64,000 nt of DNA from Gambelia wislizenii (GCA_030847615.1 JAUMIR010000001.1:184035001-184099000); one strand, 5' to 3'; shown: positions 23,959-34,216, counted from the stretch's first letter. The notes: a model not told the origin generated them from the sequence alone. Program-made: numbers and translations.

Positions 23959-26068
23959 ATACGCAAGCAGAACCACACCACACTGAATTGGCCACACTGA
24001 AATGTCCCATTCCATTTAAAATCCACTCAGCGAACCACCAGTCATTCCCAACTTTTCATACTCTCACCTCCTCCTTACCATATCACATCTATTATGCTTT
24101 ACATACATTAGCACACTTTACCATAATATATCTAGTAAAAGCAACATTTTCTAAGAAAAGTCCATATCATTACAGTAGCAACCAGCCACTTCAGATCCTA
24201 AACACAGCCAAATTTAGTGCACATGGCAGAAGGTTCTGTTTTCTGTAGGCCCATTAGATGACAGGCTCATCGTCCATTGTGATGTTGCCCCTGTCTCCCC
24301 CTTTGTCCTTCAGAAGAATGAAAATAATGAAGTAATTATTGAAGAGCTGCCGTGTTTGGGCAACATCTTAGTGGGTTTTGCTTTTGCATAAATATTAAAA
24401 ATAAGGCAGAACCCAAAATCAGTGTCACTACTGCTTTGTGTAAATAAAAGTATCGTACCAGCCGAAAGGCTAACAGATTCACTGTAGTGTACACTTATGT
24501 GGATTGGAAGGTTCTCTATTCAACAAGAGTTGATTGGCACCAATAGAGGGTGCCAACACACCCTCCTTTTTTAGGTAGGAGGGAGAGAATTTCAGGAAGG
24601 AAATGGTTGGGGGTAGATAAAGAGCAGATAAGCTACACACTGTGGAACATCACATGAGCCTCATGGAGTGCAATGTTACATTGTGGAGATGCAGCCATTG
24701 AGAAGGGTCTTTCTATCTTCTTCTAGGCTGCCTTAATGAGGACTGGATCCAGATTTATTTAGTAACGTATAGAGTAAATCCACTGTAATCAACAGGATTT
24801 AAATTGCTCACGAACAATTTATGGTAAGTGCATTGATTTTGATGGCTCTGCTCTAAGCATGACTAACTGGATCCAATCAGATGCATTCTTCTCAACATTT
24901 GTAAGAACAACATCATTGCGAATTATTTTTCAAACCGTTTTGCAATAATGTTTTGGATTGTGTATTGTAATTTTAGTGCTTTTTTTTTGGTAAGCTGCCT
25001 TGTGAAGACAGTGTCCTAAAGGGTAGAATAGAAGGACCCAAAATCATATTTTACATATTTAAAACCCTATTAGTGTGCACACAGGTCCCTTGGTCAACCA
25101 TTTTACACCTTGCTGGGACAAAATTCCAGAGCTTACCTATCACAGTGATCACAGTGAAATAGTAACCAAATTGCTGTAGAGGCAACAAGGCAGATTTCAT
25201 TATATTTGTATGTCAAGTAAGAGAGTTCATAGGGGGAATTGGATGGGGGATGAGAGCATAAGTAAACCCATGGTGAAACAGTGCTTTGCAACCAATTTTT
25301 CTGTGTTTTCTCTACGTTTTCTCATTAAAAAGTTGTGTAAACAAAGACCACCTAACTGGTCTTCAGTACTTCTTATGTTTTGCCCAAGGTTGCTCAAAGG
25401 CCTTGACTCTCCCCACTTTCCCCTGCTGTGCATTCTGTTTAAACAGTAAACAGCAGATTTATGACAATAAATTGGCAGTACAGCATATGGCAGACACAAA
25501 CAAAAGGGAAACAAATCAGTCTTTGCTTCCCATGAGGAAGCAAACTATTGTTTGATAAGATCTACGGGTTGGTTACCTTTGGATGGAGAAAACTGTCCTA
25601 AGAAGTTCACAGCCGATTTTTAAAAATAGTTTTAACTTTATTTGTACAGCAAAATAATTAATACTCTTGGTATGAAAAGATTTTGTGTAAAATAGAGCCT
25701 CTTTCAAAGTAAATGTAAAAAACCCCCAAACTATCCAAAGTCTCCAGTATTACCAAACACTGCATCTTACTGTAAACGTAAGTGCTCCATCCTCTGCTAT
25801 ATTTTGGATTTGGGCCAAGGTTAATCCTAGGTGGGGCCTAAAAACTTCCTTCTCTTTGTGTATTAGCTTGCCTTGAAACCCTTGCCTTGCCATGGGATAC
25901 TTACCAAATGCCACACTAAAACCAAAGGCCCCTTTCGCTCAGACTTTTCTTTCTGAGGGCAATCCATCTGAAGCACACAAGGAATTTCACACACAAAGCC
26001 AAAGCCAGCCACACAAAGACTTTAGCATCCTCCACTCCTGACTTTCCTGGTTTTTCAACCACTTCTTG

Positions 26069-26069
<1 letters not shown>

Positions 26070-26109
<40 letters not shown>
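26070..26109. repeat. (AT)n microsatellite
   Basis: About 20 AT dinucleotide units. Confidence 0.95.
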
Positions 26110-26110
<1 letters not shown>

Positions 26111-26154
26111 TGTATATTCTTGCCCAAGTAGTTCTGTTAAGGACAGAGAAAGAG

Positions 26155-26705
26155 GGGTTGTCTAGACAAAAATATATAATGTGGATTGGTGTGCAGTAAC
26201 ACAAATTTGCAGCAGTGAATCAAGATGGTGGGCATGAGTGAATTACTTGCGTTTTTATTCTCCACAAGTTGCCACCACTGAACCATTTTTTTAAAAAAAA
26301 ACTGTAAATCTAAGGTGCACAAGTGTGACTTTCCAGTTAAAAAGCTGTTTGGTTGCCTCAGCGCAGTGAAAAAGCACACAACTGTTACCACACAAATCCA
26401 AAATGGTTGTTCCAGCCACTTTGTTGCCAGCAAGTCCATCCCCCACACATGCCCAACCAATCAGTTTTCCACTTCCGCTCTTTTCCAGAATTGTGCTGCA
26501 ATGCAATTCAGTTGTCCTAATGAGCAGGAATGCACATTTCCCCCTGCTTTTTTTAAAAAAAAGCTTGGGAGAAGCCACAAAGGCTTCTCCCACATAGTTT
26601 TTGGCCCTCCTCCTTCCAAATATGGTGAATCACTGTGGGGTCTCATTAGGACAAAAGGTATTCTCCTCACATTCCATGAGGAGGTATTTCACTGTCTAGA
26701 CAACC
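26155..26705. mobile_element. hAT-like non-autonomous element
   Basis: The ends GGGTTGTCTAGACA and TGTCTAGACAACC are inverted. The interior phrase 'ggccctcctccttccaaata' recurs in the inverted related copy at 42812-43220. The ORFs are short and frame-inconsistent between copies, so no protein is claimed. Confidence 0.65.
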
Positions 26706-26728
26706 GCAAAATAACTGTATCCACAGTG

Positions 26729-26906
26729 AAGTCGAAGGCTTTCATGGCCGGCATCCATAGATTTTCCGTGGTTTTTTTCCGGGCTGTGCGGCTGTGTTCT
26801 GGAAGAGTTTATCCCTGACGTTTCACCTGCATCTGTGGCTGGCATCTTCACAGAACTCTTCCAGAACATGGCCTCGCAGACTGGAAAAAAATCCACAGAA
26901 GTCCTA
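26729..26906 (-). mobile_element. Penelope-like terminal repeat fragment with hammerhead-like motif
   Basis: The segment contains the 'gacgtttcacctgcatctgt' / 'ggctggcatcttcac' block that I associate with squamate Penelope-like pseudo-LTRs. On the - strand this gives CTG..GAAGA … GGTGAAAC, resembling the hammerhead ribozyme core. A 13-bp direct repeat tgtatccacagtg lies at 26716-26728 and 26907-26919. Internal inverted repeats (gttctggaagagtt / aactcttccagaac) fold the segment. The family assignment is from memory. Confidence 0.5.
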
Positions 26907-28274
26907 TGTATCCACAGTGCTTTCTAATTGCAAGCACAAGGACCTATCCATCTTGATGCACCCACACTCTCTGGTCTTACTCTCAACACCAAACTAGACA
27001 TTGTACAAATACCCCATGTGCCAGAATCAGACCTGTCACAAAACCTCTATAAGGTGCAGGGGAGAGTCAGTAAGGTAGGTCTGGGATTTAAACTATGTCA
27101 GAAGGAAACAGAAACCCCATCCAAGGTGTTCTCCCACCTTACAAACAAAAGAATTTTAATAAGAAGCCATTTTCCTGCTGGGCGTGGTAGTAACTAACGC
27201 TGGGAAGGAATCTGTATGAGGAAATACTAAGCTTTTAAAGAAAAGCAATTTCAGATAGGAAAACTGCAGCAGGGGAAAAGTTTCCACATCTTCTTCTCCG
27301 TCTGGAAATGTCTGCATTGCTCCAGCAAAAAAGCTTTGTGGCTCCAGCAACCACCACAGTTCAGAAGTTGATTTATGGGAGTCCATTGTTAGTGAGCACA
27401 CAAGCTACTCCAAGAAGTACCAGAACTCCCCCTCCCCCACCTACACACACCCTCTTTTTACTCCTTCCAGAACTCAACGGAAGGTAAATTGGGTTGGAAG
27501 CACTTTGGCACAATTGCTGGAAGTCATGTGAATTTGAATCATCTGACACCCCCCCCCCCTTGTTCATCTCCACATTCCCCAGCTGCAGGGGACACATTTC
27601 AGTTCAGGCCACTTTAAACTTTTTTAACTCAACCATTTTGGTGCTGGTGTTGTTAGGATTTTTTTAAATTACATCTTTTTTTTTTTTAAACCAGCTTCTC
27701 AAGTTAAAAGACCTTGGGAGGAAAGGCTTTTACAGACAATGTTTAATCAGTACAGTTTGAAATTAGCCATCCAGAGAACATCAGTAATATTGGACAATTA
27801 AAGGTCTTGTTAATGAATAGGAGAGGCACTGCCAGCCAGAGGATATAGCTCTGGGCAAGATGGACTGAGTGCTGAGTCCAGACAGGTTGCCGGGGTTGCC
27901 CTGCAACCTACTTGAAAAGCAAATTGCCACTCCTGGAGGCTCCTGGGAGAGATAATTCTTCCTTTTCTGTTAATCAGAAAAAGGGTGTTTCAAGGGCAAA
28001 TGTGAGGAATATCACTGGATTTCTCAAGCAGAGTAATAAAATTGGTGAGACAGAAGCTGAACAATAACCATTCCCATGGCCACCCACCCATACACAGGGT
28101 GCAGCACAGAAAAATGATATGTTCAGTCTTGTTTGTAAAACATAAAAATAGCTTTACTTCTTAAAACTTGTGCATAATTAATGCAGGCAAAAGAAGGGGA
28201 AAATATGGTTGCAGGTTAAAGTGATACAAGAAAAGAGAGAATGTGGGGGGAAATTAATAAGCAGGAAGACAACA

Positions 28275-29139
28275 TCTATCTATATAATTCTCTTGGGTAT
28301 GTTGCCATTTCCAGTGTGCTGATTGGCTGCTTAGGAAACTGACCAAACAATCAGAGTTTGGTTGGGCAGTCAATCAGCACACTGGGGGTGGGAACATGTG
28401 GATCTTTAGGGCAGAGGAGGTGTGAGTAGCACATGTGTGTGCACGGGCACACAGGGGGGAGGGCAGTGCATGGGGAGGGCGCCAAGGGTGTGGGGTGATG
28501 GTGGTGTGGGCACAGGGGGGCAGCGTGGGGGCGGGGGAATTCAGGGAGGGCGGCACAGGTGTTGGGTGGTCGTGTGAGGGTGGCATGGGTTTGGGGAGGG
28601 CGGAGCAGCCACAGTGCCTTGGGCGTGGGTGGTGGGTGGCAGGAGGGCAGCGCAGGCAATGTGGGGAGGGCAGCATGGAGAGGGAGGTGCAGGCAGGGGG
28701 CAGTGCAGGCATGGGGAGGGTATGGGGAATGCGGGGAGGGCTTTGGGGAAGGCAGGGAGGGCAGTGCAGGGCATGAGGGGGTGCAGGCTGCGCGGGTGCA
28801 GGTGAATGCGGGAAGGGAGGCGCAGTGAGGAGAGTGTGAGGATGGTGTGAGTTTGGGGAAGGCATGGGGGTACATGGGGAGGGCGGCATGGGGAGGGTGG
28901 CATGGGAAGGGTGGCATGGGCGCAGGCAGTGGTGTGAGGGTGGCGTGGGCGCAGGGAAACATGGGGAGGGCAGCACGAGGAGGGAGGCACGGGGGTGGTG
29001 CAAGGGCGGCACTGGAACGGGGAGGGTGGCATAGGCATGGGGGATGGCACAGGGAGGGGCATGGAGGCGGCGTGTGTACTGCTGGGAGGGAGTGTAGCGT
29101 ATGGGGGGGAACGGTGTATGTTACACCAGATATAGCTAG
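28275..29139 (+). mobile_element. Non-autonomous Helitron containing G-rich minisatellite
   Basis: It begins TCTATCTATATAATTCTC and ends with CTAG. A perfect 6-bp-stem hairpin (GGTGTA-tgt-TACACC) lies 8 bases before CTAG. It is inserted between host A (28274) and T (29140). These are the canonical Helitron termini. The interior from about 28440 to 29080 is a degenerate G-rich tandem array with 'gggagggcggcatgg'-like units; long ORFs on both strands there are compositional artefacts. No Rep/helicase is present. Confidence 0.8.
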
Positions 29140-29177
29140 TAAATATATATTGTATCTAAGTTACTTGCAAACTAGCA

Positions 29178-29232
29178 AATATATAGTCCTCAAATAGAGG
29201 ATGTATCAGCTATTAAACTGATAAGAAGAGAT
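29178..29232 (-). pseudogene. RNU2 pseudogene: U2 snRNA 3' continuation (nt 38-92)
   Basis: Aligned by hand to U2, about 49 of 55 positions agree, with differences at nt 42, 60, 68, 77, 78 and 85. It covers the stem-loop IIa/IIb region (ttatcagtttaata, ctgatac, cctctat..gagga) and the Sm-site-side ATATATT. It resumes essentially where the 5' part stops, with up to 4 bases (nt 38-41) present on both sides. Confidence 0.92.
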
Positions 29233-29338
29233 TAATTGGTTTATTAGAGAATGTTTAGCATACATTTTAACATAACAACACATAGTAATACATAATAGAT
29301 CCAAAGAATGCAATTCCAGAAAAAATTACAATAGAATA

Positions 29339-29720
29339 ATACCATTGCTCTGTGTTCCAGTCTCTGGAGCAGAAGAAAACAAGCCTGCTCCATCCTCAGC
29401 CTGACATCCCTTCAAATACTTAGACAGGGCTATCATATTGCCTCTTAACCATCTTTTTTCCAGGCTAAACATACCCAGCTCCCTAAGTCTCTCCTCATAA
29501 GGCATGGTTTCCAGACCTTTCACCATTTTAGTTGCCCTTCTATGGATATGCTCCAATTGTCAATATCCTTTTTGAATTGTGGTGCCCAGAACTGGACAGA
29601 GGCTGGATTGCCATCTGTTGGGGATGCTTTGATTGTGATTTCCTGCGTGGCAGGGAGTTGGACTGGATGGCTCTCGTGGTCTCTTCCAACTCTACAATTC
29701 TATGATTCTATGATTCTATG
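29339..29720. mobile_element. CR1 insertion with inverted 5' part
   Basis: 29339 to about 29596 is CR1 RT sequence in - orientation (RRATKMVKGLETMPYEERLR). About 29597-29720 is the CR1 3' end in + orientation (ggctggattgccatctgttg through tail repeats attctatg). The parts meet at a short overlap (acag), and the CR1 sequence normally between them is missing. This looks like a single LINE insertion with 5' inversion. Confidence 0.75.
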
Positions 29721-29829
29721 AATATATAGAGAGCAAATCTCATTCCTAGGATAAGTTAAAATTATTAAAATATATTTTAAAGAAACAGCACATACTAAAA
29801 GGAGACCAATAATACATTTTACCTTCAGA

Positions 29830-30207
29830 TCACAATGTGAATCTCCAAGCTTCAAAGGTATCTCCTTCTTTAAGATGGACCATGGGTTTCCCTTTGATGG
29901 TAAAGGGAGTTGATAAAACCCGGTCTTTTAAGCTACAATTAACATGCAGCGTTGCACACTTGTTGGAATTAAATTGCAGACCCATCCAATCTGCAACATG
30001 TGCAGTCACATTTAACATGTGTTGGAGGTATTCAGGCTTCTCAGGTACCACAACCAGATCATCAGCATAGGCTAGAATGTTCGCTTCATTTCCATACAAG
30101 TTGAAACCTCTGGGGCCGTTGATGAAATATTGGAGGAGGGGCTCCATAGCGAGGTTAAAAATAATTGGGCTGAGTGGACAACCTGTTTTACCCTGTAACG
30201 GACCCAA
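29830..30207 (-). pseudogene. Reverse transcriptase fragment of the U2-inserted element (YADD part)
   Basis: A 125-codon stretch carries GCPLSPIIFNLAMEPLLQYF and the catalytic LAYADDLVVV motif, then a thumb-like region VADWMGLQFNSNKC that is typical of R2/NeSL-type elements. It is out of frame with the upstream RT fragment. Confidence 0.87.
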
Positions 30208-30432
30208 ATTTTTACAGTCTCACCTTCTGCAGTCCGCACTGTAGTGCTACAGTTACAGTAATTTGGGAAGAAGATTGAGAAATGTTGAGGGCTGAGTAAG
30301 ACAACAGTTTTACCCCGCAACGGACTCGAATTTCTGCAGTCTCGCCTTCCACAGCCCGCATTGTAGTGTTACAGTTGTTGTAAAGTTCATGGAGAAGATT
30401 GAGAAATGTTGAGGGCACGCCCAGTTCTGTCA
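30187..30432 (-). repeat. Internal tandem duplication of about 122 bp in the RT
   Basis: Copy A at about 30187-30307 and copy B at about 30308-30432 share 'agattgagaaatgttgaggg' with offset 124, and ttttacccYgYaacggac with offset 121. They are diverged by roughly a tenth of positions by eye. Confidence 0.85.
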
Positions 30433-30814
30433 AGGTTTCTAGAATGTACCAGGCAGGAACAGAGCCAAAAGCATTGCTGATGTCAAGCCAAGCCACAGCG
30501 CACTCTTGTCTGGTGCGACGAACAATGTTGAGGACTGTTTGGATTAAGAAATTATGTTCATAGCAGCCCTCACACGACATAAATCCTTTCTCTTGAGGGC
30601 TGACTATGTGGCCTGTAATGGCCCAGTCCGTGACTCTGGCGGCAATGCAGCTTGCGTATATTTTGTAAATGGTCCTACAGAGTGAAATTGGACACCAGTT
30701 ATTAGGGTCCGTAGGATCATCCTTCTTATGAATAAGGACGATCATAGCTTGTTTCCAGGTGGTCGGCGTATAGCAGACCTGCTTGGTATGAGTGAATATT
30801 TCCATTAAAACCAA
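30212..30814 (-). pseudogene. Reverse transcriptase fragment of the U2-inserted element (N-terminal RT motifs)
   Basis: A 200-codon open stretch carries RT motifs 1-3: NWCPISL, the EGCYEHNFLIQ region and LDISNAFGSV with the first catalytic Asp. The last about 60 codons run out of the conserved frame because the segment encoding LHELYNNCNTTMRAVEGETA is duplicated. The initial Met is not a true start; homology continues upstream to about 30910. Confidence 0.85.
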
Positions 30815-30971
30815 GCAGCCAGGATCATATTTCTTTAATAGGTTGTATTGGATGCCATCCTTGCCTGGAGCTGTGTTCTTGGCCCTCAGTAGTCTTGCCT
30901 CGACCTCCTGGGGATAAAGTCCCTTAGGAGCATGGTGTTCAATTCCTCATTGGCTCTTGGGAGCTTGGCTA

Positions 30972-31012
30972 AGATACTACGCTTGATCTTAGCCAAAAGG
31001 CTGAGAAGCGAT
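30972..31012 (-). pseudogene. RNU2 pseudogene: U2 snRNA 5' part (nt 1-41)
   Basis: Aligned by hand to remembered vertebrate U2, 39 of 41 positions agree, with changes at nt 11 (G to A) and nt 32 (U to C). It includes the branch-point recognition region (nt 33-38, GTAGTA). U2-like sequence stops at nt 41 and retrotransposon sequence follows. No snRNA promoter element is recognisable upstream. Confidence 0.93.
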
Positions 31013-32561
31013 AGCAAACTAGCAAATAATGAGTATAGGGAATGCAGAGGTTCCTAATTCTTAATGCCAGGGGAGTAAAAGCACTAAAAAGCCAGTCTTG
31101 GAGACTGCATGCAGTCCCAGGTTGGACTTTGCCCACCCCTGATTTACAACTGGAGCTTGGAAAATGTGCAATGGCCAAAGAAGAGCCTGTGCTGGTTGGG
31201 GGAATTCTGGGAGCTGTAACAGCCAAACATCATTTTTCCAAGCTGTGGTTCTGCACCATACACATGTCCACAAAATGAAATAAATAAATAACGCAGGCAA
31301 AACCCTTTTTCTATAATATTAAGACAAGCTTTTGGGAACTGGTAAGTAAGGAAGGGACTTTTAAGAAAGGGATGCCACACTTTTAATTGGTTTTAAAATG
31401 GCTTTTTAAATTTTAAATAAATTTTAAATTCTAAATAAATAAATAAATAAATAAATGTTAAATAAAATTAAACCTTGATATATCTAAAGAGATACTTGCT
31501 TTGTATATTCAACCTGCATTAAGAGACTTTTACTTGTATGCCATAAAACTTAACCTAGAGAGACTCTGCAAATCTTAACCATGCAAGGGGTTCATAGAGA
31601 AATGTTTGTTTCTATTGTCCCTTTTTTACTGGAAGAAAGTATGCCTAATTCAACTGATGTTGTAATTTTGAAGTGGTGAAAAGGATTTCTTGTACAGTTT
31701 TCCTTTGGCTTCACAAAGCCTATTAAAAATCCACCTGGGAAAAAAAGCCTTTTAAATCCAGTTGTTTTTAATATGATAATCTGTTAAATTGTGTTTTCAT
31801 ACAATAATTTACTGTTCTTTGTCTATTTTAAAACCCTTGTTCTGAACCACCTTGAGTCCCAGTTTTGGAAGAAAAGTGGGCTATAAATCAAATCAACCCA
31901 TGTGATTATGTAAACTTCCATTCCCATAAATTAGAGATGTTCCCACAAAGAGTTGTGAATGATCCAGAATAAAAGAGAAGGTTGGATGTGGGTGCACCAG
32001 GGAGAAATTTCATTGTGCAGGCCTGCTCTGATTCATATTACATCAAGCCAAACCTTTCTCCCAGTGTCTATACAACAAGATTATTTGCATCCTCTCTACA
32101 GTACTGATGCAGTTTCTTCAGGCGTCATAAGTCTTAGAAAGCATTGGTTCCTAAAGCCGTTATTGTATACAATGTCTTCATTTTTTTAAATAAAAGTCTC
32201 TTTGCCAACAGAATGCCAGGCCCCCAGACATTTAAAACAATGATAAAAGCTTGCTTCTTCACTTGAGCATTCTCTGAAATTGATCTTATATCATCCCCCT
32301 CCTGTTGTGCATTTAGGCTTTCTCATATTGTAACCTTGTGCCTTTCCATTTACATGCAGACCCTAGTTTATGTAGGCAGCTGGCCAATGTGCATATATAT
32401 GGAAAAAACATCTACATGTCTCATTAGGGTATAACATACGTGCTTTTCATAAGGTAAAGTCAAATTTATGTAGGAAAAAAAATTAGGTAAGCAGTTCATG
32501 ATAGCTTGTGTATTATATCACTGTCCTTTGCTCCTTTCTAGAATTTCTTCTGTTTCAAGTA

Positions 32562-33377
32562 CAGTCGTCCCTTCACATTTGTGGGGGTTAGGGGCGCAAG
32601 ACTCCCATGAAAGTGAAAAAAAATGAATAAAAATTTATGTGAGTACTGTTGGGGGGTGCGCGTGGATGGAATGTCCTCAAGGAGGAGGAATGGAGGGAGA
32701 GAGGCTCGTACCGTAGCCGCCACCACCTCAACCTGGGCCACCTAGGCCTTCCAGGCCTCCTCCTCCACCACTGCCATCACTACCGTCGCTCACCGCATCA
32801 CCATCACCACGCTGCCACCACTGCTACCACCCCCAACCATGCCCCCGCCACCATACCTCCGGGGCCTCCACTGCTATGTCCACCATGGTCTCTTCGCCCT
32901 TTCCTCTTCACCCATGGCCCAATCCGTAGTGCCCAGGAGAAAGGGGGCAGACAGCCAAAGTCTCCCCCCCCACTGTTTCCCTTTGCCCATGGCCCAATCC
33001 ACTTCAACATGGATTGGGCCCTGGGTGAAGGGTAAACGGGGCGGACAGGCAAAGTCTCTTTGCCCTCTTCCCTTTCACCCCCCATCCCTGCCACCGCCCC
33101 CCATCGCCACTGCTGAGCACTTAAGAGGCTTGGCTTTAAGGCTTTGTGGCTTTGCTTTGCGGCTCAGCGGCTTTGCAGGGAACATGGTGGGGGTTTGCTC
33201 AGCCTTCAGCTGTCCCTCTCCTCAGGGAATGAACACCAAGCAAACCGGTGGTACTCACAGCAAAGCCACGTGTTCCCTGTCCGGGGGGGGGGAGCCAGAG
33301 GACAAGCAACCCTCCAGCAGCTTTCTGTGAATACACAAACTGCAAAAGTCAAAGCTGTGAAAGTGAAGGGACAACTG
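32562..33377. mobile_element. Tigger/pogo-like non-autonomous element with low-complexity core
   Basis: The ends CAGTCGTCCCTTCACATTTG and, inverted, CAGTTGTCCCTTCACTTTC are flanked by TA (32560-32561; 33378-33379). The interior has a (CAC/CCA)-rich tract at about 32720-32880 and C-rich DNA whose long ORFs (His/Pro-rich) lack any domain. Confidence 0.8.
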
Positions 33378-33787
33378 TATTTTGTAACTTTCCATAGAGG
33401 GCTATGCCTGATTTGCACTTTTGATGTGCATATATTAAAATGTGGGTACAACACAATCAAGCAAACTACATAGCATGAACTTCAGGGATGGAAGGGCCAT
33501 TGTTAGGGAGAAGATGGCTTTCCAAAGGTAAGCCGTAACAGCTTCCACACATCCTTGAAAGCTTCAATTTAAAATTACTCACAATAAAATTACACAAAAT
33601 TACTCACAATTTCTTTCTAAGTGGAAATAAGGCCTCTCAAACCAGATGTTTATGGTTGGGGATGAGCAACAGGTTAAGTAGAAGTAGTAGTTCTCCCCTC
33701 CACAAGTTTCTCTCTCTCAGTCTCAAAGGTGCTACGAGATCCCTTTGCTCCCCTCCACCTAGTTCTTTAAATATTTCTAGGTTATGC

Positions 33788-34156
33788 CATACCCTCCAAT
33801 ATTTCACAGATGAAAATTGGGACCTGCGTGGCTAAGCAACATCAGAGTGTGGTCGAGATAGCAAAAGTTATTAATGAAGAATATACAAGCTAGGAGAGGC
33901 TGGAGCAGTTTGCTTTTTTGCCTGAGCCTACTAGGAAGGGCAAGACTCCCCCCGCCATTGTCCATGCTGTGTTAACTGAGTGCAAACTATTTCTGCACGT
34001 TGAACTCAGTGTGTTCCAATGGGAGTAAACCAAGGATCAAGGGGAAAACAGGAAGAGGAGAGTGAAACGGGGACATTTTAAAAGCAGCTGAAAAAGTGGG
34101 AGGACAGAAGATCAAATGGGAAAGTCCTCACTAAATCAGGGCAATTGGAGGGTTAC
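33788..34156. mobile_element. MITE with CATACCCTCCAA ends, copy 1
   Basis: The ends CATACCCTCCAA and TTGGAGGGTTAC are inverted. A 7-bp duplication gttatgc lies at 33781-33787 and 34157-34163. The interior matches the copy at 34756-35320 (agcaacatcagagtgtggtc; cattttaaaagcagctgaaa). Confidence 0.8.
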
Positions 34157-34216
34157 GTTATGCAGCTTACTTACATCTTTGGGCCTGTGGGCTGGATGCA
34201 GACTTGTACCCAAGAC

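Larger units (their letters stand above)
29233..30971 (-). mobile_element. R2/NeSL-like (Utopia/Keno-type) non-LTR retrotransposon inserted in U2, 5' truncated
   Basis: The - strand encodes reverse-transcriptase blocks in order: NTAPGKDGIQY (about 30870), NWCPISLCRTIYKIYASCI, a GF.S.EGCYEHNFLIQTVL block, AVAWLDISNAFGSVPAW, then GCPLSPIIFNLAMEPLLQ and LAYADDLVVV (catalytic Asp pair). The frame is broken by a tandem duplication of about 122 bp and by stops. The N-terminal zinc fingers and endonuclease region are absent, and sequence before the RT stops at the U2 junction. A CR1 copy is inserted near the 3' end (29339-29720). Family placement rests on RT motifs plus the U2 target and is inference. 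Confidence 0.8.
29167..31028 (-). other. U2 snRNA pseudogene split by a retrotransposon, with flanking 15-bp direct repeats
   Basis: The composite locus runs from direct repeat to direct repeat (gcaaactagcaaata at 29167-29181 and 31014-31028). On the - strand, U2 nt 1-41 is at 31012-30972. A non-LTR retrotransposon follows, and U2 resumes at nt 38-92 at 29232-29178. The direct repeat abuts U2 nt 1 (one base between) and overlaps the last U2 bases. This indicates that a 3'-truncated U2 retropseudogene was first inserted with a target duplication and was later hit within U2 by the retrotransposon. Confidence 0.85.

Noticed and set aside
26315..26818. 167-codon + strand ORF
   Set aside because: It crosses the boundary between a hAT-like element and a Penelope-like fragment, and its related copy at 42.8 kb does not preserve the frame.
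28351..29062. Long overlapping - strand ORFs (173-212 codons), rich in Pro, His and Ala
   Set aside because: They lie in the G-rich minisatellite of the Helitron. Several frames on both strands are open at once, which is a composition effect with no domain.
30972..31012. A functional U2 snRNA gene
   Set aside because: The sequence is interrupted at nt 41, truncated at about nt 92, and has substitutions. No upstream snRNA promoter element is recognisable.
29100..31028. CRISPR array or prokaryotic system suggested by direct repeats
   Set aside because: There are only two copies of a 15-bp repeat, explained as a target duplication. The whole window is eukaryotic nuclear DNA.
32649..33330. 128- and 163-codon ORFs, His/Pro-rich
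   Set aside because: They are low-complexity filler of a Tigger-like non-autonomous element. There is no start or splice logic and no family resemblance.
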